Assembly: GCA_900291925.1 (NCBI GenBank)
Contig: UWYS01000001.1
Coordinates: 992,001-1,056,000 of the forward strand
Direction: 5' to 3'
Source of the DNA: Thecaphora thlaspeos
Lineage: Eukaryota; Basidiomycota; Ustilaginomycetes; Urocystidales; Glomosporiaceae
DNA: 64,000 nt
How positions within the stretch are numbered: position 1 is the first letter of the stretch; each line of letters begins with the position of its first letter. Made by a program: the position numbers and the translations under genes. The notes under the pieces were generated by a model that was given only the letters and a program-made list of their open reading frames with translations, did no database searches and was not told where the DNA came from. This document shows, one piece after another, positions 52,988 to 63,309 of this stretch.

Positions 52988-55246
52988 TCAAGCGTTCATC
53001 CAATCCCAAAACGCATCGACCACCTTGGACAGCTCGCTTTCAACACGGGCCACGGCAGCAGAGTACTCCTCGCCCTCACGGATCAGGCCCATGGCTTCAT
53101 TGTAGATCTTGACCTGCGTCCATCATCAAAGTAAGAGAAGGAGAGAGCGCACCTACGTCAGATGCTGCGAACAGAGTGCACATTCTCCTTCGGGTGCCTT
53201 TGTCCACAGACCGCGGGTAGCTCACCTTGGGCTCCGTTCCAGAGGGCCGGACAATGATGCGGGTGTCGCCGAGCATGACCTCATCCTTGGGCCTCTGGGC
53301 GGTGGCGGCCGGATCGACGTGGCTGGCGGGGACGTAGAAGCGCAAGACATCGTTCCTTGGGATGCTCAGATCGCCTTGCGCCGCCTTGTCCGCGTCGTAC
53401 GCTGGTCGCTCCTTGAGATCGTCCACGAGGCTGAACGGGAACGTCTTTCCTGCCTTCTCGACGCTCTTCTTTCCGGCGTCGAGGTCGTGGCGGAGCTTGG
53501 TCATGATCTCGGTCCCTTTCCTTCCAGGCGACAGCTTGATGATCTTTTGGCTGGTTATCGAGACGCCGACCGTCCGGTGAATCTCCTCGAGGCGGTCCCA
53601 GAGCGTCTTGCCTTCCCTAGCCAGGTCAAAGGCCAGCGAGACGATCAGGAGGAATGACGAGAGCCCATCCTTGTCCCATACGGATCGGGCCACCATGTAT
53701 CCCAGGGCCTCTTCATAGCCTGCGCCAAATGCCCCCGGCCCTTCCCTCGCTTCGATACCCATGGCGACGTTGCCTAGCCACTTGAAGCCGGTCAGCGTCT
53801 CGACATGACGTCCGCCCCAGTACTGAGACATACGTGCGAGCAGACGGCTGGACACGATGGTGCTGAGAGTGTAGACGCCGGCCTTCTTTTTGCCGCCGTT
53901 CTTTGCATCGGCGCGGCGGAGGACCTCGTCTCCCAGCAGGGTGCCTAGCTGGTCGCCGTTGAGGGCCCGCAGCTTGCCAGAGCGGTCGCGAGCAGAGACG
54001 GCGAGTCGGTCGGCGTCGGGATCGTTGACGATGGCAAGGTCCGTCTTGTGCTTCTCAGAGAGCTTGTGGTCAAGCTCCAGAGTCGAGAGCTCCTCGGGGT
54101 CTATCGCGCGAAGGAGAGAAAGGTCAGCACCAGCATCGCCGACGCTGCGGTACCCTGGACGCATCAACGCCCGCTGGTTAGGGTCACTCACTCGGGAACT
54201 CGAGGGTGGGGAAGGCTCCGTCAGGCTTTCTCTGCTCCTCTACGATCCAGAAGTTTTCTCCCTCGACGAAGTTGGCGACCTCCGTGGCAAGTTTCTCGAT
54301 AAAGGGACCGCCTACACCGTGAAGGGGGCTGTAGGTCAGCGAGAGGGGGACCTTGGCGCTCTGGCCCGCTCGAGGGCTGAAGATGTCGAGCTCCCTCATC
54401 TCGCGAATGTAAGCCTCGAACATCTCCGGCTCGAATTCCCGCACCATGCCGTTCTTCTCTGCCTCGTCGAGAGGCGCAAGGGTGGGCGCCTCTGTCTCTT
54501 CGGCTACCTTGTCTATCTGCGCGGCAATTTGGGAATCGGTGGGAGTGTTGATCTGGGTGCCGGCGGGGCCAAAGACCTTGTAGCCGTTGTACTCTTTGGG
54601 GTTGTGGCTGGCGGTGACGACGATTCCGCCGGCGAGGCCGAGCCTCTTAACGGCGAACCCACACATGGGTGTGGGTGTGGGGGTCGGGTAGATCTGGGCC
54701 GGGATGCCTCGGTGGGCAAAGTGCTGGGCCGATGCGTAGGCAACTGAGGAGAGAGGGAGGAGGAAGGAAGTGTGTCAAGGGTCGAAGACGTTTCGTGCCA
54801 AGCTGCGCCTGATGTAATTAATGCTGCCTGGCGGCCGCTGCGGTGCTCACACTCTTTGCTGCCGAAGCGGCCGTCGAATGCGATGGCGACGCCCTTGGCC
54901 TTGGCCTTGTCTACGTCCGACTCGAGAAGATGCTGCGCAAAGCCTGCAGTGGACTCGAGAACAGTGAGGAGCTAGAGACGGGGGACAAGGCGAAGGGATG
55001 GTCAGGAAGCAGTGTGGCGCAGCGGATACCGAGCTAGGGTGCAGGCCTCACATTCATGTTGCTGCATCCGACGCCCATGATGCCACGAAGGCCGGCGGTG
55101 CCGAACTCGAGCCGATCGCCAAAGCACTGCTGGAGCTTGCCGACGTCGTTACGGTCGATGAGCGTGGCAAGCTCCTGCTTGGTTTTCGGGTCGGGGTCCT
55201 TGTGGAGCCATGCCTTGGCTTTGGCGAGGAGCTGCTGTTCGGCCAT
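52988..55246 (-). CDS. Phosphoglucomutase/phosphopentomutase (PGM2/Pgm3-like alpha-D-phosphohexomutase)
   Basis: Five exons in transcript order: 55246-55052, 54971-54851, 54743-54192, 54100-53226 and 53113-52988. They total 622 residues and every junction keeps frame. Signatures: FGTAGLRGIMG near residue 50, the phosphoserine loop TASHNPKEYNGYK, the Mg-binding NDPDADRLAV, sugar-binding GYEEALGYMV and the phosphate-binding RPSGTEPK just before the last intron. The last exon supplies the C-terminal helix. The GTAGLRG start and 620-residue size fit the PGM2/PRM15 branch, which interconverts ribose-1-P and ribose-5-P and has weaker glucose-phosphate activity. Cytosolic. Confidence 0.92.
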
Positions 55247-55776
55247 GGCTGGATGGTGTCTCGGTGTGATGGTGAACAGAGTGGGGTTGTGCGTTGACGA
55301 AAGAGTCGTTGCGTGAGGAGCAGAGATGGGTTTGGTGGTGGTGGTGGCTGTTAGGAGCGAGAAAAGGGGCGGCGAGGAGTGGGGAAGGAAGAAGGCGGGG
55401 CCATGGCCTTGGGCGGAGCGTTGTGCCGAATGCACCTTGTTCGGAGTTGGCCGAGAGTCAACGGTGAGAAGAGGCTGGCCTGCCTCTTCTGGTCGCGCGC
55501 CAACGAGCGACGCGCCGGCCGAGTGGAGGCAGCACGTCGCGCCTAGCGGGCCTAACGGGCCTAACGGGCGAGAAAACTTGGCCCAGCCTCGCCGGCCCCC
55601 AAGCTCACCTCCACTTCTCTCCCCGCAACCTCGCCAAGCCTCGATCACCATCCACACTTACGAAGCCTCTCAGGATCATCGCACCAGCACCACCTCGCAC
55701 CTCGCACCTCGCACTCCCACGCCCCGGGCAGACTGATACGGCCGCTGCGCCTCACCCGTTCCCGTTCAGCCAGGAG
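55247..55776. promoter_or_regulatory. Divergent promoter region between phosphoglucomutase and SLX1
   Basis: 530 bases between the ATGs. A tandem GGGCCTAAC repeat (about 55547-55570) is visible. No TATA was assigned. Confidence 0.45.
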
Positions 55777-58029
55777 ATGCCATCGTCCGTGCTGGCACAC
55801 ACAATACCGCCATTCTACGCCTGCTACTTTCTCCGATCCCTCTCCGTACCCGGCTCCACCTACATTGGCTCGACACCCTCGCCGTCAAGGCGCAGGCGCC
55901 AGCACAATGGCGAGCTTACTCAGGGAGCGTGGCGCACCACCCGCTCCAGGCCATGGGAGATGGAATGCATAGTCTACGGCTTCAGCTCAAAGATCGCCGC
56001 CCTCCAATTCGAGTGGGCCTGGGCAAAACCACACCTCTCCCGCCACCTCCGCACCTCGACCGAGGCCAGAGGCGCCGCCGATCCCGTCAAACCCTCGTCA
56101 ACCTCGCTGCCTCTCTTCCCAGCAACAGCATCGACGCCAGCAACCACAAAGTGGAGCAGGCCCAAGAGACAGAGGCCAAAGCCGCCCTCGTCGCCAAACT
56201 CTCGCCTCCTCGTCTTGCGCGCCCTTCTTCGCTCGGAGCCCCTCAGCGGATGGGGACTCCGCCTGGCTTTTTTCACAGAATGGAGCTGGGCCGCCTTCCA
56301 CCAGCTCGAACAGAGCCGCAAGGATGCCGGCGCGCGTCTGGATCAACTGGACGGCCCGTCGCATTCCAACCTTAGCCGCTTAGGTCGATCGTTGCACCCG
56401 GCCTACCCTGCCACTGTCTGCGATTTTGCCGGGGTAGATGGCAAGCGCAAGGCAGTCTCTTCCATGTCGGCTGACGAGAGGCAGGGCCTGGGCCTCAAAG
56501 ACGAGATCAGGACCCCCAAGGCGTCGGCTAAGGGTGGTCGCAAGAAGTCCGGGCCGCCCACCAGTCTAGGATGGGCCGAAGAGCTATCAAAGATGGCCAA
56601 CATAAAGGGCGTAGGCCTGACCTTGCAAGCGCTCGAGCAGGCACCCCTTCCGGCCTCTCCAACACCCGCAGATGAGCGCTTCCAGGTGAAGAAGAAGAAA
56701 GCCTCAAAGGCGCAGATGCAGACTGCAGAGGTGCGAGATCAGGATGACGCGAACGCAGGATATGTGGGAAGCCAAGCACCTTGGAAGCACTTGCGGTTCG
56801 ACGATGGTGAGTCGCCAGGATCCAACGTAAGGGCAAAGCTGTGTGTGCAGCCTCGCGCTGACGCGATGTCCACTCGTCTCATTCCAGATGATCTCACCGA
56901 GCTCGAGTGGAATCGCTTCGAACACCTCCTCGCGACACGAGGAATCGCCCTGGACGAGTTTGTCAGTCTCTATGCCGCTTCCCACGACACCGCACGACAG
57001 CCCGCGACGTCTCGAGAATCTAGAGGGTGGGCCGACTGCGGCATTTGCCGCGATCCGATAGACCTTCTGGTAAGCCCATCCACTCGTCACTCCTTTTCTG
57101 GCTTCTTCGCAACCCATGGCGTACTGAGAACCGCGTCCTTTCTCCTCTTCCAGGATCCTGTCTCGTACGCTCTCTGCCCTCGACCGCATCCCCAGCTGCA
57201 GCCTCGCTCCGTAAAAGATCTGCAGCATTCGACGGGTCTGAAGGGCGTCGCGCACGATCACTGCAAGACGGTCTTCCATCTCGGGTGCCTCGCGGGTCAC
57301 TTTCTAAAGACCGAGGCGGACCAGAGCTCAGAAAGCGCTTTCCTGTTGCCGACGTACGGACGCTGCCCGAGCGTGGAGCACGCGGTGCAGGACACGGAAG
57401 CAGACGATGCAGTCTACTGGGCCGATGTGGTGCGCGGCATGTACCGACGGCGGGACAGGATGAAGCTGCTTCTCGCCATCCGGAACAAGGACGGAGCGGC
57501 TCTCGCAGCAAAGGCCAGCGGATTCGAGGACGACGATGACGACGACGAGGATCTCCACGCGGACAACGATGGGGCGGAAGAGGAGGACGAGGAGGAGGCG
57601 CTGCTGCTCGCGAAAGAAGTCAAGGCTCTAGCGGCAAAGGGGAAGAAGGCTGCGAAGCCGAAGTTTACAGCTTCCCCGAAGCGAGGCTCTCGCATCAAGA
57701 AAGCTTTAGAGGCTAGCGTCGACGACGGTGCTACGGCGAGACGGCCCAGGGCGAAGCGTGTCAGCACAGGGCGAGCCAAGAAAACGACCAACGTCGACGG
57801 CGAGCAGCATGGAAGCCGATCTGACCACGGCGCTGTGGACCCGACGCTCTTGACGCCGCCGCCTCGATTCGAAGTCCCGGACATCTTGGAAGCAATGAGT
57901 GGTGGCAACGACAAACACATGAGAGCAGACGCGATCGAGAAGGCGCCGGTGCCCGCTTCCATCAGGAAGTCGACGAGGAAGCGCAAGTCTGACGGTCCGG
58001 ACGCGCGCGAGGTCATCGACCTGACATGA
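55777..58029 (+). CDS. SLX1: Structure-specific endonuclease subunit Slx1
   Basis: Probable exons 55777-56806, 56888-57069 and 57154-58029 give 695 residues. Both introns are multiples of three without stops, so an unspliced reading also stays open (750 residues). The N-terminus is a GIY-YIG nuclease: [34 protein letters not shown] and FEWAWAKPH with the catalytic Glu. A RING/PHD-like zinc finger follows (CGICRDPID joined to [10 protein letters not shown], then [16 protein letters not shown] and RCPSV). The expected last Cys of CPxC is Val here. The tail is acidic then Lys-rich and ends REVIDLT, a typical SUMO-interacting motif. Role: catalytic partner of Slx4 in cutting branched DNA. Confidence 0.85.
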   Translation: MPSSVLAHTIPPFYACYFLRSLSVPGSTYIGSTPSPSRRRRQHNGELTQGAWRTTRSRPWEMECIVYGFSSKIAALQFEWAWAKPHLSRHLRTSTEARGAADPVKPSSTSLPLFPATASTPATTKWSRPKRQRPKPPSSPNSRLLVLRALLRSEPLSGWGLRLAFFTEWSWAAFHQLEQSRKDAGARLDQLDGPSHSNLSRLGRSLHPAYPATVCDFAGVDGKRKAVSSMSADERQGLGLKDEIRTPKASAKGGRKKSGPPTSLGWAEELSKMANIKGVGLTLQALEQAPLPASPTPADERFQVKKKKASKAQMQTAEVRDQDDANAGYVGSQAPWKHLRFDDGESPGSNVRAKLCVQPRADAMSTRLIPDDLTELEWNRFEHLLATRGIALDEFVSLYAASHDTARQPATSRESRGWADCGICRDPIDLLVSPSTRHSFSGFFATHGVLRTASFLLFQDPVSYALCPRPHPQLQPRSVKDLQHSTGLKGVAHDHCKTVFHLGCLAGHFLKTEADQSSESAFLLPTYGRCPSVEHAVQDTEADDAVYWADVVRGMYRRRDRMKLLLAIRNKDGAALAAKASGFEDDDDDDEDLHADNDGAEEEDEEEALLLAKEVKALAAKGKKAAKPKFTASPKRGSRIKKALEASVDDGATARRPRAKRVSTGRAKKTTNVDGEQHGSRSDHGAVDPTLLTPPPRFEVPDILEAMSGGNDKHMRADAIEKAPVPASIRKSTRKRKSDGPDAREVIDLT

Positions 58030-58647
58030 CGTGGCCTTGACGGTCATCAAGTACCACAAATCAAGCCAGCTGTACAACATCGATGGCATCCGTCGTCCGT
58101 CCTGCTGGTCTAGATCTACATGAGCGGTGCAGCAGGGCTCTGGGTCGTCGCTACCAACGACGCTCGGATCGTTCGATCTCGTCGGGACCTCTATACAGCG
58201 GAAATGGTTGCGTCTCCTCGCTCGGCCCTGGCTAACCATCGCAGAATTGCGACAGGATTGTAACACGGATCACTGCAGCCACGATAACGTTGCTGAGTGT
58301 CGAGCCATCCTCGAGGAAAGGTGCGATGTCGTTGGGCCTCTTCGGCCCCCACACCATGGCTTCACTTAGCACCCAGGGCCGAAATGGGACAGCGGAAGAG
58401 TCTGCGATGCTTTATGCGCGAGTCTATCTCGAGCGACGTGTCGAAGGAGTGGAAAAAGGTTACAGAAGACCTAGCAAGACTCTCGTACGCAGGTAGGACG
58501 GAAGTCGGCGGTGACAAGGACGATGACGGTGACGATGACGATGATGACGAACAACGGTGATGATGGTGATGATGGTGATGCTGACGAGACTGCCGCACGA
58601 AAATGGAAACGAGACACCTCGACGCTTTCGCTCTTGGCCTGGCTGCT
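58030..58647. other. Convergent 3' intergenic region
   Basis: About 620 bases with a GATGATGGT-type repeat at about 58520-58580. It holds the probable 3' UTRs of SLX1 and PAL. No gene. Confidence 0.5.
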
Positions 58648-60816
58648 CTACTGGGCGAGATCTTTCTCGAGCTCGCCCAGCATGGCGTAGAGCTCGCCGT
58701 CGCGGATGGCCTTGTAGATGACCGAGACGTAGCCTCCGGTCGTGTTCCACTCGGCGTACTCGCCCTGGAACTCGTGCAGATTCTCCTTGCCGTGCATGGG
58801 GACTCTAAGCGTCTTCCTGACAAACTCGTAGACGCGCTTCGTCTTGCCGAGGAGGTTCGAAGCGTGGCAGGCGAGCGGGTCGTGGAGGAACTTCTCCGTC
58901 ACCTGCCTGTAGGTCTTCTCGGTCTCGGCGACGCCGGCAGCCCTCCAGCTGACAATGTTGCGCAGCGGATCGGCTCCACCGCCGCTGGGCAGCTCCGAGA
59001 AGTAGGCGACGAGGACGGAGCTGGCGTCCTGGTAGGTCTCGACGAGGCGGTCGCGGAGGTCCTTGGACAACGTCTCGTCGAGCCTCTTGCTAAGATGGCT
59101 CAGGACATTGGCGGCGATCTTGATCTGAACCTCCTCGTCCATCCAAGTGCCAAAGAAGCGGGCCAGCGACGACTTGACGTACCCCGGCAGCATCAGCGCG
59201 ACCTCAGCCTGCAGCGCACGGATGTCGAGCGCCTGGCAGAGGAGGTAGAGCGACCAGGCCTGGATCATAGAGAGGCACTCGACCGCCTGAAGCGTCTGTC
59301 GACCACTGAGGAGGGCGAGCGAGTTGATGGCCTGATTGGCCATCTCGGCGCTCTGGACGTGCGTCGAGACCGGGTTGCCGAGCCACATGAGCTCTGAGGT
59401 GACGGCGGCAAGCGCAATGTCGATGCCCTTGGCGTGGAAGTTGAGAGAGAGGTCGGGCGTCGAGGCCAGGTTGGCCGGCAGGCCTCGGTTCATAGCCGGG
59501 TTGACGAGCTCCGTCATCTGCTGGAACGTCATCTTGCCCATGGCGCAGAGGGCCAGGCGGATCTTTTCGACAACGTTGGTCATCGACATGGCCTGGAAGT
59601 TGCCGCCGTGGTGGATGCGACCGTCGCCGTCGTAGGGGTCGATCATCGGGTTATCGGTGGTGCTGTTGATCTCAATCTCGACGCTCTTGATCGCGGCTTC
59701 GATGTCCTCGAGGCCGGGTCCGACCCACTGCGGGGCGGTGCGCAGGGTGTAGCGGTCCTGACGCAAGGTTCCGTTGTCCTCGGAGATGAGGACGTGCTTC
59801 TCGTCCTCGATGTGCTGGGCCAACTGGGAACCCTTAAGGAGGTTGAGGATGAGGCGCGAGCTCTTGATCTGGCCCGGGTGGGGACGGGCGACCTCGTGGA
59901 TAAAGGGGACGAAGCTCGCATCGGTACCCTTGAGGGCCTCGACGGCCATCGAGGTGGTGAGCTGGGTGAGGAAAGAAAGCTTGTCGGCCTCGTACGTGAC
60001 GAGAGCGGCGACCGAGGCCGAGAAGGCGGTGCCGTTGAGCAGGCCGAGGGCCTCCTTGGGCTCGTAGAGGACGGGCGCGATGTTGTGCATCCTGCAGGCC
60101 TCGCTACTTGGCACCTTGATCCTGTTCCCCTCGGAGCCGGTGACCCAGCAGTAGATGCCCTTCTGCCCAGCCAGCGCGCCAGCGATGTAGCTGAGCGGGC
60201 TCAGGTCGCCACTGGCCGAGATGCTGGAACGGACGGGAACGACGGGTGTGACGTTGTTCTCCAGGAAGAGCTTCTGCATGGTGTCAAGGACCACCCAGCG
60301 CACGCCGCTGTGGCCTCGCATGAGGGAGCTGAGGCGGACAACGATGGCGCCTCGCACCCAGGCCTCGGGCATGATGAGCGACGACTCTGTGTCGGTGAGG
60401 GGAAGAGCAAAGGGGGCCGATCTGGGCTCGCCAGTGGGAAAGTTCGAGGGGACCGGAAGAACGCCGCACTGCTGCATCTGGAGGAGCGCGAGCTGGAGAG
60501 CCTTCGTGTTCGCTGTTCTAGAGTCGGCGGACCCGCCGAACCCTGTGTTGATTCCGTAGATTGAGACCCCAGCTTTCAACTTTGCGACCAGTGACGATAC
60601 GGAGTCGTCCACGCGCCTCCGGACGGCGGGGGTCTGATCCAGGATGGGGATGTGACCGTATCTGGCGGAAGCGACAAGGCCCCCGATCTTGAGTGTCTGG
60701 CCGTCAATGGTGACCTGCTCAGTCACGAGCGGAGACGCCTTGCGGCTCTTTGAAGTGAAAGATTGCACCGGGACCGGCGCGGCGATTGGACCAGCTGTTG
60801 ACGCTGTAGGAGCCAT
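58648..60816 (-). CDS. PAL1: Phenylalanine ammonia-lyase
   Basis: Single uninterrupted exon of 722 residues from ATG 60816. The Ala-Ser-Gly triad that forms the MIO electrophile is in SSISASGDLSPLSYIAGAL. Other family signatures are YGINTGFGGSADSRT (with the catalytic Tyr), EALGLLNGTAFSASVAAL, NEINST-like EINSTTDNPMIDP, GRIHHGGNFQAMSMTNVVEK and CAMGKMTFQQMTELVNPAMN. Role: non-oxidative deamination of L-phenylalanine to trans-cinnamate and ammonia. The absence of introns and the sequence closely fit smut-fungus PAL and differ from intron-rich red-yeast PAL genes. Fungal PAL usually supports catabolic use of phenylalanine and is repressed by good nitrogen and carbon sources. No such site was identified here. 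Confidence 0.96.
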   Translation of the reverse strand: MAPTASTAGPIAAPVPVQSFTSKSRKASPLVTEQVTIDGQTLKIGGLVASARYGHIPILDQTPAVRRRVDDSVSSLVAKLKAGVSIYGINTGFGGSADSRTANTKALQLALLQMQQCGVLPVPSNFPTGEPRSAPFALPLTDTESSLIMPEAWVRGAIVVRLSSLMRGHSGVRWVVLDTMQKLFLENNVTPVVPVRSSISASGDLSPLSYIAGALAGQKGIYCWVTGSEGNRIKVPSSEACRMHNIAPVLYEPKEALGLLNGTAFSASVAALVTYEADKLSFLTQLTTSMAVEALKGTDASFVPFIHEVARPHPGQIKSSRLILNLLKGSQLAQHIEDEKHVLISEDNGTLRQDRYTLRTAPQWVGPGLEDIEAAIKSVEIEINSTTDNPMIDPYDGDGRIHHGGNFQAMSMTNVVEKIRLALCAMGKMTFQQMTELVNPAMNRGLPANLASTPDLSLNFHAKGIDIALAAVTSELMWLGNPVSTHVQSAEMANQAINSLALLSGRQTLQAVECLSMIQAWSLYLLCQALDIRALQAEVALMLPGYVKSSLARFFGTWMDEEVQIKIAANVLSHLSKRLDETLSKDLRDRLVETYQDASSVLVAYFSELPSGGGADPLRNIVSWRAAGVAETEKTYRQVTEKFLHDPLACHASNLLGKTKRVYEFVRKTLRVPMHGKENLHEFQGEYAEWNTTGGYVSVIYKAIRDGELYAMLGELEKDLAQ

Positions 60817-61096
60817 GGTGAGAGTAGCTGTGTGTAAGTGTGCGCAGAGGAATATGGATCTGTCGAGGTGGCCGAGGGTCGAAGCGTGTGCAGAAGCTTG
60901 AAGCTAGTGCGGTCGGGCGAGAGAAAAGGTGCGTCGCCGAGTTATGTCGCTATCGAGCTGCTGTGGAGGTGTGGCCGAGGAAGGATGCTGTTGTCAGAGA
61001 AGAGCGAGCGAGGCAGTGGCCAATTGGGTAGGGTAGTTGGGCGGTTGCTGTGGTGATGGGAGATGGGAGATGGGAGCGGGAGGGCCAAAGAGGTGA

Positions 61097-61113
61097 GGGG
61101 GGGGGGGGGGGGG
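61097..61113. repeat. Poly-G tract of 17 in the PAL promoter
   Basis: Homopolymer run next to the putative TATA element. It reads as oligo-C on the PAL transcript strand. Confidence 0.9.
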
Positions 61114-61124
61114 AAGCTCTACCC

Positions 61125-61131
61125 TATATAT
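61125..61131 (-). promoter_or_regulatory. Putative TATA element upstream of PAL
   Basis: CATATATAGGG on the minus strand, immediately upstream of the poly-C run and about 310 bases before the PAL ATG. This implies a leader of some 280 bases if used. Confidence 0.35.
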
Positions 61132-62093
61132 GCTCGGTAGATAGCGCGGCCGACTTCATGTAGATCTCTTTGGAAGCGCCGGAAGGGCGCCGCGCCTCTC
61201 TAGCTTGCTCTTCTTTGGTGAGCCAGCTGCGGTACGGTGATAAGATGCGCCCGTCGTTGGCACGGAGCCTTTTGCGTTGGGCTGCTTGCTGAGCGGGCAG
61301 GGGTTTATCGGCCCCAGGAAGCCATGCTCCGGAAGCACGCCGGGTTTGCTAATAACGCAGGGACGGACGTGGCGCGGGGAAGCTACGCCCGACATTCGTG
61401 GGTCATCAGACCCTCATTTTCCAGCTCCTCATTCCGGGTCCATTGCACGTTGGCGGTGGGATGGTGTCTCGGCCGAAACAGCGAAAGGCGGGGGAAACGG
61501 CTTCATCTTCCGCCGCTTCCTGGGTCCATGACGTCCCGCTTCCGGAACGCCAGCCAGACCGGTGCTTCGGCGCTTTCGCCGGCCGCGCTTTCCTGGGTCG
61601 GCTATCTGCGCCGGGGCACCTGGCCTGCCGCCCTCCGCCGCTCGGCCCAAGCGCCGCCCTTGAACCAACTCACCCCCGCAGGTCATCGACCGGCCTTTCT
61701 TCTGTTCGACGGTTGTCGAGTTCCGCTTTCCACAATTGACCCCGCGCCGCAAGTGGCCGTGAGGCCATGGCTGCTGTACACGGATCCGAGAGCAAGATCA
61801 GCTCGACATGTGCAGCCGACTGTAACCACGTGTATGCTGCACCCTGGTACGATCTGGCACAGTCAACAGGTAGGGTCCTTCTCTCGGTGCGACAGAGACT
61901 ACCCATGACAGATGGCGAGCAGGCTATACCTCGAGGGAGAGAGCCAGGGATGTAGCTATTTCGGATGGTGGCTTCTCCATTCAATGCGCTCGCAACTTCG
62001 CATTTCGAGGAACGAACCGCGCCACAAGCTACTGCAGCGTGCTCAAGACAAATGATGCGAAACCAATGACAGCTTACACGACGGGGAGACGGC

Positions 62094-63309
62094 TCAGTTC
62101 TTGCTGCCAACGAAAGGGACAAAGCAGGGAACCTCGTCCTTGTACTGCTTCCACTTGGGCTCGTCCTTGAACTTCTTGTCGCCCGACTTCTCCAGCATTG
62201 GGACACCGCTGATGAATCGGATCAGGCAGTACTCGAGGATGGGGCTGGCAGCCGCCAGGCCAACGGTCCACGTCGGGTAGAAGGCTCCGGCGTTAGCGAG
62301 CGCGGTGGTGGAAAGGACAAACTGGCCAGTCCATAGCGAGACCTCGCCAAAGTAGCTATTTTAAGTTTGCAGTCGAGGTGGGCAGAAGTGTCATAAAGGC
62401 GACGTCAGCCAGACCGGAGCGACCGCCAACACGACCATTGCCTGAGCTCGGCAACGCACTTGGGGTGCCTTGACCAGCTCCACACGCCGCTAGAGAGGAA
62501 GTTTTCGTCGTGCTTGCCCGCATTCTTGGCCTCCCTCCAGGCCGACTTCTGTCGGTCGGCAATGACTTCGAGGCCCATGCCGGCCGCCCAGATGGCGAGA
62601 CCGGCATAATCGCGAGCGCCGAGCGGAGGCTGTGCCTTGCGCGGAATAGAGTTGACGAGGTAGACGGGGAGCGCGGTCAGGGCGATCCAAGTGGCCTGCA
62701 TCATCCAGGCGCCAAAGAACTTGAAAGGATCCTGCTTGATCTCATCGAAGCGCGAGTCGCCGCCGGACTTCTTGACGCGCTGCAGTCGCCAGAGCGGCGC
62801 ACAAAAGGGCGAGCGAAGCAATCGAAGTCAGCTCCCGATTATCGCGCTCATCCTTGACCTCCTCGAGTCCCAAACACTCACCTGGAAGAGGAAAGTACCA
62901 AGGCGGAAGGCCCAGAACATGGCGAGACCGGTCATGATCGTCTGGCGAGGGTGAAAGGCGGCGAGCGAAGTGGGGAAAAGAACTTTCGTGCCCTCGATGA
63001 ACCTGGCTCGAATCCAGGGCATGTAGAGCGAGAGGCCGGTGGCCGAGATGAAGCCAAGGGATCCGCAGAGGTCATAGTACTTTTCAGGTTTGAGGGAGGA
63101 GGATCGCACGCAAAAGACCCCGGATCGTCAGCGAACGGAGGTTGGGGATGTGACCACAGTCGGCTCCTCTCGGGGGCCTCTGGCCTCCAGCGACGACTCA
63201 CCTTTTCGGTCTTGTAGGCGACGGCGACGGCGCCGCACACGGCCTGGAAACCGTAGATGACGCCCATGGTGGGGAGGAGTGACCTCAGGCCAGCAGTGTA
63301 TGCACTCAT
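62094..63309 (-). CDS. DUF1295 / steroid 5-alpha-reductase-like membrane protein
   Basis: Exons in transcript order 63309-63202, 63079-62882, 62779-62460 and 62355-62094 encode 295 residues, with all junctions in frame. Hydrophobic segments include MGVIYGFQAVCGAVAVAY, LGFISATGLSLYMPW, TIMTGLAMFWAFRLGTFLF and YAGLAIWAAGMGLEVIADRQ. Conserved family features are KYYDLCGSLGFIS (first junction), RVKKSGGDSRFDEIK (second to third exon) and the strongly conserved SGVWSWSRHPNYFGEVSLW created by the last splice. The protein ends with a Lys-rich tail and VPCFVPFVGSKN. DUF1295 proteins share the C-terminal fold of steroid 5-alpha reductases and isoprenylcysteine methyltransferases. The substrate of this subfamily is not known to me. 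Likely ER or mitochondrial membrane. Confidence 0.85.

Larger units (their letters stand above)
60817..62093. promoter_or_regulatory. PAL upstream region and following gene-free stretch
   Basis: About 1.3 kb. Near PAL there is a 17-G run (61097-61113) and a TATATAT at 61125-61131, about 310 bases upstream of the ATG on the PAL strand. The rest (61150-62090) has long open frames in high-GC DNA without family features. I see no supported gene there. Confidence 0.45.

Noticed and set aside
61150..62090. Several 100-220 codon frames right of PAL
   Set aside because: No signal peptide, domain, conserved motif or splice logic, and mutually overlapping on both strands, so treated as non-coding.
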